Position numbers and translations under genes: made by a program. Positions 1 through 4,195 of a stretch of 6,761 bases of DNA are shown in pieces. The stretch covers positions 1-6,761 of the forward strand of contig DEIM01000177.1 in NCBI GenBank assembly GCA_002352485.1, in the 5' to 3' direction. This stretch comes from Candidatus Dadabacteria bacterium UBA2774. Its GTDB lineage: Bacteria; Desulfobacterota_D; UBA1144; Nemesobacterales; UBA2774. Numbering within the stretch: the stretch's first letter is position 1; each line of letters starts with the position of its first letter. The notes beneath the pieces were generated by a model. That model did not search any database. It saw nothing but the letters and a program-made list of their open reading frames with translations, and was not told the origin of the DNA.

Positions 1-998
1 GTCTGGCGCCCCTGTCGTTCGGCGAACTGCCCGGTAGGTGTGCAAACACTTCCGTCGTAACTGTTGGTAATCACGGAGCAGTCACCGACCGCCCATGCAT
101 TAGATTGCCCCTTGAGCCTCATATCGGGCTCTGTCAACAGCCGCCCGCGCTCTTTTTCCACATCGAGCGCCTGAACCACTTTTACCGGTGCGTTTCCGAC
201 TGTGCTTACTACTGTCGCACCGTTTATGGTAGTACCGTCGCCAAATCCCACCCCGTCCTTCGTTACGTAAGAAACGCGGTGATTCAGTACCATGTCAATC
301 CCCGCTTTTTCCATCTTTTCTCTGGCAAAGTCCCTTAGACTGGAGCTTACCTCGGGGAGTATCTGATCCCTTGAATGTACGAGCGTGACTTTGATATCAT
401 CTTCTGAGATGTTTTTGTAATACTTATGCGTATCCCGCACTAGATCGTTTATTTCCCCAGCGACCTCGACTCCGCTGAATCCGCCCCCGACAATAATAAA
501 AGACAGATACCAGGGCCTGCGCGCCTTATCGTCTGAGATCTCAGCGTTTTCCATTTGCTGAATTACGTGATAGCGCAGCGCAATTGCGTCTCCCACTGTT
601 TTAAGCGGGTAGGAATGGTCCGACATCCCGGGTATCTGACCCATATTTACATCTGAACCCGTTGCTATAACAAGATGATCGTAATCCATCCTCCCGATAA
701 GACTCCGGTCACCCGAATACTCTACAAAATTGTTTTCAAGGTCAATTTTTGTTACGTCCTCAGTCCTGCAGTATACGCCCGGAAGCATCTGCCTTAGCGG
801 CACGGAAATAGGCTCTGGGCTTATCGACGCGCCCACGACTTCTGCAAGGAGCGGTTGAAAAACCATATAGTTCTCACTGTTAAATAGTACTATCTGGACT
901 TCTTCATTTTGGAGTTTACTTCTAAGAGTCCTTGCGCACTTAACTCCCGCAAACCCGCCACCCATTATAATAATTCTCTTTTCAGGCCTATTAGTCAT
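1..998 (-). CDS. ndh: Type II NADH dehydrogenase (NDH-2), N-terminal 332 residues, cut by window edge
   Basis: This is a single-subunit, non-proton-pumping NADH:quinone oxidoreductase that works on the cytoplasmic face of the inner membrane. Translation from 998 to the left edge is open throughout. The FAD-binding Rossmann motif GGGFAG is at residues 13-18. The segment FQPLLAEV (47-54) is typical of NDH-2. ATGS, which closes the first FAD fold, follows near residue 111. The second dinucleotide (NADH) motif GGGFSG is at 171-176. The second FAD contact, WAVGD, is at 302-306, followed by PTGQFAERQG (321-330), which matches the NDH-2 quinone-side motif. Family members are roughly 400-450 residues, so the C-terminal membrane-anchoring part lies outside the window. 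The ATG at 998 is preferred over an in-frame ATG at 1016 because GGAG stands 8 bases before 998, while the upstream ATG follows a TAG directly and has no ribosome site. It is the last visible gene of the minus-strand set, 48 bases after the DoxX gene. Sulfide:quinone oxidoreductase is a less likely alternative, because the PLLAE and PTGQFAERQG segments fit NDH-2. Confidence 0.93.
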   Translation of the reverse strand, partial: MTNRPEKRIIIMGGGFAGVKCARTLRSKLQNEEVQIVLFNSENYMVFQPLLAEVVGASISPEPISVPLRQMLPGVYCRTEDVTKIDLENNFVEYSGDRSLIGRMDYDHLVIATGSDVNMGQIPGMSDHSYPLKTVGDAIALRYHVIQQMENAEISDDKARRPWYLSFIIVGGGFSGVEVAGEINDLVRDTHKYYKNISEDDIKVTLVHSRDQILPEVSSSLRDFAREKMEKAGIDMVLNHRVSYVTKDGVGFGDGTTINGATVVSTVGNAPVKVVQALDVEKERGRLLTEPDMRLKGQSNAWAVGDCSVITNSYDGSVCTPTGQFAERQGRQ

Positions 999-1006
999 AA
1001 GAATTG

Positions 1007-1010
1007 CTCC
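1007..1010 (-). promoter_or_regulatory. Ribosome binding site deciding the NDH-2 start
   Basis: On the minus strand GGAG lies 8 bases upstream of the ATG at 998. A second in-frame ATG at 1016 would place this GGAG inside the coding region and has no purine-rich site of its own, so 998 is the better start. Confidence 0.6.
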
Positions 1011-1046
1011 GTCCATCTAGCATACTACAGTGATATGAATCTGTTG

Positions 1047-1460
1047 TTAAGAACCTGCGTCGGCCACTGTGCCGCTGAATAGTTTTTTTACGTTCCACTC
1101 CCCGGGGCCTGTTATAGCCAGAGCGGCAAATATAATCATATATAGAAGTGCTTTTTCCCATTTCGCAAAGGGGTCTCCGTTAATCATAATATGTAGAACA
1201 AACGCGGCAATAAACATATTCACCGCTGCAATGAAAGCGGAAATTCTGGTGAATAATCCGGCAATAATGAGTAGCGGAAAAACAGTCTCAGCCGATATAG
1301 CCAGGTAACCGGAAACGAGAGGCATAGCTATCCCCTCTTTTGCAATATGCTGGATGAAAGGAGAAGGGTTAAGAAGCTTTGGAAGCCCGTGGACGATAAT
1401 CATTATCGCGCTCACCGAAACTCTTAATACCAACAATCCGATATTGTATCTCAAACTCAT
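1047..1460 (-). CDS. DoxX-family membrane protein
   Basis: A 137-residue integral inner-membrane protein with the four hydrophobic helices of the DoxX family, at about residues 5-25, 45-68, 72-92 and 103-118. Visible family features are the helix-1 end VHGLPKLL (23-30), the acidic residue in helix 2 (AETVFPLLIIAGLFTR), the HIMINGDPF loop and the GPGEW ending after helix 4. DoxX proteins are small redox-associated membrane proteins. Some are subunits of archaeal thiosulfate:quinone oxidoreductase, and the mycobacterial one joins a membrane oxidoreductase complex with superoxide dismutase and a sulfurtransferase, but most members have no proven reaction. The start has a clear GGAGG 7 bases upstream. 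It sits between a secreted disulfide-type protein and NDH-2, which suggests a quinone or thiol redox role by inference only. Assignment to the family is firm; the exact function is unknown. Confidence 0.9.
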   Translation of the reverse strand: MSLRYNIGLLVLRVSVSAIMIIVHGLPKLLNPSPFIQHIAKEGIAMPLVSGYLAISAETVFPLLIIAGLFTRISAFIAAVNMFIAAFVLHIMINGDPFAKWEKALLYMIIFAALAITGPGEWNVKKLFSGTVADAGS

Positions 1461-1467
1461 GCATATT

Positions 1468-1472
1468 CCTCC
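1468..1472 (-). promoter_or_regulatory. Ribosome binding site of the DoxX gene
   Basis: GGAGG on the minus strand, 7 bases before the ATG at 1460. It is one of the two strongest ribosome sites in the window. A 14-base tandem repeat begins immediately upstream of it. Confidence 0.75.
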
Positions 1473-1500
1473 AATGTAGTATGTGTAATGTAGTGTGTGT
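1473..1500. repeat. Two tandem copies of a 14-base unit in the doxX leader
   Basis: Plus-strand AATGTAGTATGTGT (1473-1486) is followed directly by AATGTAGTGTGTGT (1487-1500), differing at one base. The pair fills most of the 45-base gap between the DsbD-domain gene and the DoxX gene and ends next to the GGAGG site. It may be a slippage duplication or a binding site in the DNA or mRNA; nothing else in the sequence tells which. Confidence 0.6.
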
Positions 1501-1505
1501 GATGT

Positions 1506-2366
1506 TCAGTTTCCAATTGGTATGCTTAGACTGACCCCTGAGCGTTTTCCGTCCGCATCTTTATAAACAATCAGAGTTTCTAAGTTTGAATCTTTTAAAT
1601 TCCGGCCTGAAAGCGCCCGGACTTCGAGCTTAATATCCGTTTTACCTACTTCGTTTGTGTTATCAATAGTGATGTCGCTGACTGACAGATCATCACCCGG
1701 AACGGGATAGAGTTCTATACCGCTCACAGATTTTTCGTGGCTTAGGGCAATATGAATAGTTTCAGAGGTCTCATTTTTTACTGTGCTGCTGATTTCTACT
1801 TTGAACGGGTTTTTCTTATCTGATTCAAAAAGCGGCAGCGCATTTTCCCATCTAGAGAAAAGATCGGTATTCACCTGCTCTTGTTTACCCGAAACCGGCA
1901 GTTTTAATTCAAGCTCCGCCTTTCCCGGTATACATATCTCCTCACAGCTTACCCAAGATACCTCAGCCGCTATATCTATTACTGAGCCCGTCTTTAATTC
2001 TTCGGGCACATTCACCTGAGAATATAGAAGTAAAGAGTCCTCATAACCATAGTCCGATATATCACCGGCTCTCGTATATACTTGCGGAACTGGCCATTGT
2101 AGCTCACCTGTACTAAACCCCTCCGGCAGCCTGAAAACAACTTTTGTAGGAAGACCGGTATCCCCAGAGTTCTTCCAGTAAATATGCCAGTGTGGAATAA
2201 TCTCAAACAATACCCCCACTTTGAAAGACTTTCCCGGAACTATTGCGCTTACGTCCGGCACCAAGCTCGCTTTTACGGGTATCGGAACACCCTCATCTGC
2301 CGCTGCTTTATAAACAAACAACAAAATTGCAGCCAGTAATAAGCTTGTTAATGATACAGTTCTCAT
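1506..2366 (-). CDS. Secreted stand-alone DsbD/ScsB N-terminal-type disulfide domain protein
   Basis: A 286-residue exported protein resembling the periplasmic N-terminal domain of DsbD and, more closely, ScsB. In those proteins the domain receives electrons from the membrane part and reduces periplasmic disulfides. A signal peptide is visible: basic Arg2, a hydrophobic run at about residues 5-18 and an AxA site with cleavage probably after Ala23. The family signature follows: VPGKSFKVGVLFEI (43-56), PHWHIYWKNSGDTGLPT (58-74), the WPVPQ segment (91-95), YGYED (106-110) and the cysteine pair SCEEICIPG, with Cys141 and Cys145 the likely redox or metal-binding pair. The remaining 140 residues look like a second beta-rich domain. 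There is no transmembrane region and no thioredoxin domain, so it is not a full DsbD. The start codon is ATG with only a weak GGA about 8 bases upstream. The 71-base gap before it contains an AT-rich stretch near 2396-2408, but no promoter I would defend. Its partner could be the adjacent DoxX protein or a distant CcdA/DsbD membrane part. Confidence 0.83.
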   Translation of the reverse strand: MRTVSLTSLLLAAILLFVYKAAADEGVPIPVKASLVPDVSAIVPGKSFKVGVLFEIIPHWHIYWKNSGDTGLPTKVVFRLPEGFSTGELQWPVPQVYTRAGDISDYGYEDSLLLYSQVNVPEELKTGSVIDIAAEVSWVSCEEICIPGKAELELKLPVSGKQEQVNTDLFSRWENALPLFESDKKNPFKVEISSTVKNETSETIHIALSHEKSVSGIELYPVPGDDLSVSDITIDNTNEVGKTDIKLEVRALSGRNLKDSNLETLIVYKDADGKRSGVSLSIPIGN

Positions 2367-2437
2367 AATTTATCCAGATTCTAGAAGCATAAGGTATTTA
2401 AAATATACGGCTCGCTTGAGTAGATGAAAGAGAAATA

Positions 2438-2905
2438 TCATCCATACCACTTATCTGCAGGCACCTTTACGGCCAGCACATCACCCCGCACACAGACTTT
2501 GCCTCCCGAATACAACTCGCACTCGACAGTTATTTTTCTCCCTTCTCTCTTCACAATCTTGGCTTTAAGATTCACGGGCTCAGAGGTAGAAACAGGCCTG
2601 TGATAATCTATTTTCATTGACGCAGTGACACACCAGATAAGCGGCTCGGTATCGAGTCCCCTCTCCTCTTCTCTGTAGCAGTCCGCAATAGCCGTAGCCA
2701 CAGAGTGGCAGTCTACGAGTGTGGCTATAATGCCTCCGTTTAAAAACCCGTCGGGCCCTGCCTTGTAGCGCTCCAGAGGAATCCACTCAGAAACAGAATC
2801 CTCTTCAGACCAGTGGCTTTTTATATGAAGCCCGTGCGGGTTTTTCGCCCCGCAGCCCCAGCATTCGTTATGATCCCAGTAATCTTGAAAGGCCTTTTCA
2901 CTCAA
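2438..2905 (-). CDS. PaaI-like hotdog-fold thioesterase
   Basis: A 155-residue cytoplasmic protein of the 4HBT/PaaI hotdog superfamily, whose members hydrolyse acyl-CoA or related thioesters. The central-helix motif reads NGGIIATLVDCHSVATA (from residue 56), matching the PaaI pattern HGGxxxxLxD with Asn56 in place of His and the catalytic-type Asp65 kept. The strand MKIDYHRPV (97-105) and the following segments to about residue 148 fit the rest of the fold. The N-terminus carries CWGCGAKNPHGLHIKS (15-30), a Cys-x2-Cys plus NPxGL segment seen in a subgroup of these thioesterases. The start is TTG at 2905, chosen because AGGAGG lies 7 bases upstream and no ATG fits. It begins 20 bases after the recF stop and so is almost certainly cotranscribed with recF. 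The substrate cannot be told from sequence, and the neighbouring genes give no metabolic hint. Confidence 0.85.
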   Translation of the reverse strand: MSEKAFQDYWDHNECWGCGAKNPHGLHIKSHWSEEDSVSEWIPLERYKAGPDGFLNGGIIATLVDCHSVATAIADCYREEERGLDTEPLIWCVTASMKIDYHRPVSTSEPVNLKAKIVKREGRKITVECELYSGGKVCVRGDVLAVKVPADKWYG

Positions 2906-2912
2906 CTGATCG

Positions 2913-2918
2913 CCTCCT
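2913..2918 (-). promoter_or_regulatory. Strong ribosome binding site fixing a TTG start
   Basis: AGGAGG on the minus strand is 7 bases before the TTG at 2905, the start of the thioesterase. It lies within the 20-base gap after recF. The perfect site and spacing decide for TTG over any later start. Confidence 0.8.
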
Positions 2919-2925
2919 GTGTCTA

Positions 2926-4026
2926 TTATTCAAGCTGTGAAACCTGAACTGCATGACCGCCTTTTATTAGAAACTCTTTCATCTCCCCTTTATACCCGAT
3001 CTCTTTTTTGCTTGTAGTTGTTATAAACACCTGTCCCGAAAAGTCTTTAAGCAGCCTGAATATGAATTTTTTTCTGCTATCATCAAGCTCACTCGTAACG
3101 TCGTCCAGCAACAGCACCGGAGTTTTCCCGAGCGTCTCTTTTATAAGCCCGATTTCTGATGCCTTTAGCGCAAACGCCAGGTTCTTTGCCTCCCCCTGCG
3201 AGGCGAAAGAAGAAGCGTCATTTTCTTCAACATGGAATGTAAGTGAATCCCTGTGCGGCCCTGCGGTAGTGTGTCCGCGTTTTCTGTCCTTTTCAAAATT
3301 AGACTTTAACTCGGCCAATAAACCACTGACGGGGTCTTTCTCGGCATCGAAAGAGCATGTGTATATGATATCTACATCAGCATTGATGCCTGAAGTAAGC
3401 TTATATAACTTATTTAATCGGGGTTTCACTTTCTTTACATATTCCTTTCTCTTACTAACAATTTTACCCCCGGTCTCAGCCAGTTTTTCATCCCATACCT
3501 CAAGACTCCCGGGGCTCAGCCTAGGTGATTTGGAGAGCACGGCATTGCGTTGTGAAAGCGCTCTGTGATACTGCTTAAGCTCACGAAGGTACTCGGGCTC
3601 AAGCCCCGAAATAAGAGCGTCTAGGTAACGTCTCCTGTATTGAGGACTGCCTTTTACAAGCTCAATATCCGATGGAAGAAAGGAAACCACCTGGTATCTT
3701 CCCAGAATGCTGGACGCCCTATAGATGATCTTGCCGTTAAGCCTGACAGTCCTTTTCTCACCCCCAATATAAATATGCACCTCGTCAAGACCGCTTGAAG
3801 ACTCAATCTCGCCCTTTATCCGGCACTCCACTTCAGAAAAAGTAATAAGCTCCTCGTGTTTCACTTGCTTAAACGGCTTAAACGTAAGGAGCAAATGAAC
3901 TGCTTCGAGCAAATTGGTCTTTCCCTGAGCATTAGCGCCGTGTATCAGGTTCACACGCTCGCTGAACGCGAACGTCTCGGCCCTGTAAGAGCGGAAATTT
4001 TTAAGAGTAAGAGATTTAAGTATCAC
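2926..4026 (-). CDS. recF: DNA replication and repair protein RecF
   Basis: RecF is an SMC/ABC-like ATPase that binds gapped DNA and, with RecO and RecR, helps load RecA. The 366-residue length is normal for the family. Visible motifs are the N-terminal LTLKNFRSY (6-14), Walker A GANAQGKT (30-37), the RecF block FLPSDIELVKGSPQYRRRYLD (about 116-136), TAGPHRD (254-260), the ABC signature SQGEAKNL (276-283, versus the common SQGQQ form), Walker B VLLLDD (304-309) and the D-loop SELD (312-315). All catalytic elements are present, so it should be functional. The start is GTG at 4026. An in-frame TAA four codons upstream rules out extension, and there is no clear Shine-Dalgarno site. A strong promoter lies just upstream at 4059-4087. 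recF often neighbours dnaA, dnaN and gyrB; here it instead leads a set with a thioesterase and redox genes, and is divergent from cdc48. Confidence 0.98.
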   Translation of the reverse strand: MILKSLTLKNFRSYRAETFAFSERVNLIHGANAQGKTNLLEAVHLLLTFKPFKQVKHEELITFSEVECRIKGEIESSSGLDEVHIYIGGEKRTVRLNGKIIYRASSILGRYQVVSFLPSDIELVKGSPQYRRRYLDALISGLEPEYLRELKQYHRALSQRNAVLSKSPRLSPGSLEVWDEKLAETGGKIVSKRKEYVKKVKPRLNKLYKLTSGINADVDIIYTCSFDAEKDPVSGLLAELKSNFEKDRKRGHTTAGPHRDSLTFHVEENDASSFASQGEAKNLAFALKASEIGLIKETLGKTPVLLLDDVTSELDDSRKKFIFRLLKDFSGQVFITTTSKKEIGYKGEMKEFLIKGGHAVQVSQLE

Positions 4027-4058
4027 GGGTTTGCTGTCTTAATTTGCTGCTTTTTGGA

Positions 4059-4087
4059 ATTATAATAAAGATAAGCTCTATAATCAA
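4059..4087 (-). promoter_or_regulatory. Sigma-70-type promoter for recF and the genes after it
   Basis: On the minus strand the -35 box TTGATT (4082-4087) and a perfect -10 box TATAAT (4059-4064) are separated by 17 bases (4065-4081), the optimal spacing. Transcription would start near 4052, giving a leader of about 26 bases before the GTG of recF. The leader has no clear ribosome site. This is the only good promoter seen for the five minus-strand genes. Confidence 0.75.
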
Positions 4088-4116
4088 TGAAGACGCCGTC
4101 TCGGCTACTTAGATTG

Positions 4117-4157
4117 GGGTCAAATAAACCTTTAGGATATGAAAATATTCTTGACCC
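4117..4157. repeat. 7-base inverted repeat in the divergent region, right arm on the cdc48 -35 box
   Basis: GGGTCAA (4117-4123) and its exact complement TTGACCC (4151-4157) are separated by 27 bases. The right arm overlaps the -35 box of the cdc48 promoter. A direct repeat TCAAATA also occurs at 4120-4126 and 4158-4164, following each arm. It could be a regulator-binding site acting on one or both divergent promoters. The arms are short enough to be chance. Confidence 0.35.
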
Positions 4158-4179
4158 TCAAATACTCGAACGGTATTAT
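4151..4179 (+). promoter_or_regulatory. Sigma-70-type promoter for cdc48 and prepilin peptidase
   Basis: The -35 box TTGACC (4151-4156, five of six consensus bases) and the -10 box TATTAT (4174-4179, five of six) are 17 bases apart. The start of transcription falls near A4186, only about 10 bases before the ATG at 4196. The promoter lies inside the longer open frame that begins at 4139, which argues that the upstream extension is not translated. Confidence 0.75.
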
Positions 4180-4185
4180 CTTTTC

Positions 4186-4189
4186 AGGG
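4186..4189 (+). promoter_or_regulatory. Ribosome binding site of cdc48, at the very 5' end of the predicted mRNA
   Basis: AGGG is 6 bases before the ATG at 4196 and coincides with the predicted transcription start. The alternative ATG at 4139 has AGGA only 2 bases away, too close to work well, and lies upstream of the promoter. Confidence 0.5.
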
Positions 4190-4195
4190 TTTACT

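Noticed and set aside
105..338. 77-codon plus-strand open frame
   Set aside because: Antisense to the NDH-2 gene, whose frame is open and full of conserved motifs here.
1501..1530. Possible promoter TTGGAA-18-TACATT for doxX
   Set aside because: Both boxes match four of six positions with non-optimal spacing, and the -10 candidate falls in the tandem repeat; probably chance.
2367..2437. Internal promoter before the DsbD-domain gene
   Set aside because: AT-rich with a TATATT-like box, but the best -35 candidate matches only about half the consensus; not strong enough to list.
3008..3568. 186-codon plus-strand open frame
   Set aside because: Lies wholly antisense to recF, is rich in Ser and Leu as expected of a shadow frame, and has no recognisable domain.
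4118..4123. Minus-strand TTGACC as a second -35 box towards recF
   Set aside because: No acceptable -10 box lies 16-18 bases downstream; the TTGATT-17-TATAAT pair is far better.
4139..4195. Upstream 19-residue extension of cdc48 from the ATG at 4139
   Set aside because: It contains the TTGACC-17-TATTAT promoter, its ribosome site is too close to the ATG, and family N-termini match the start at 4196.
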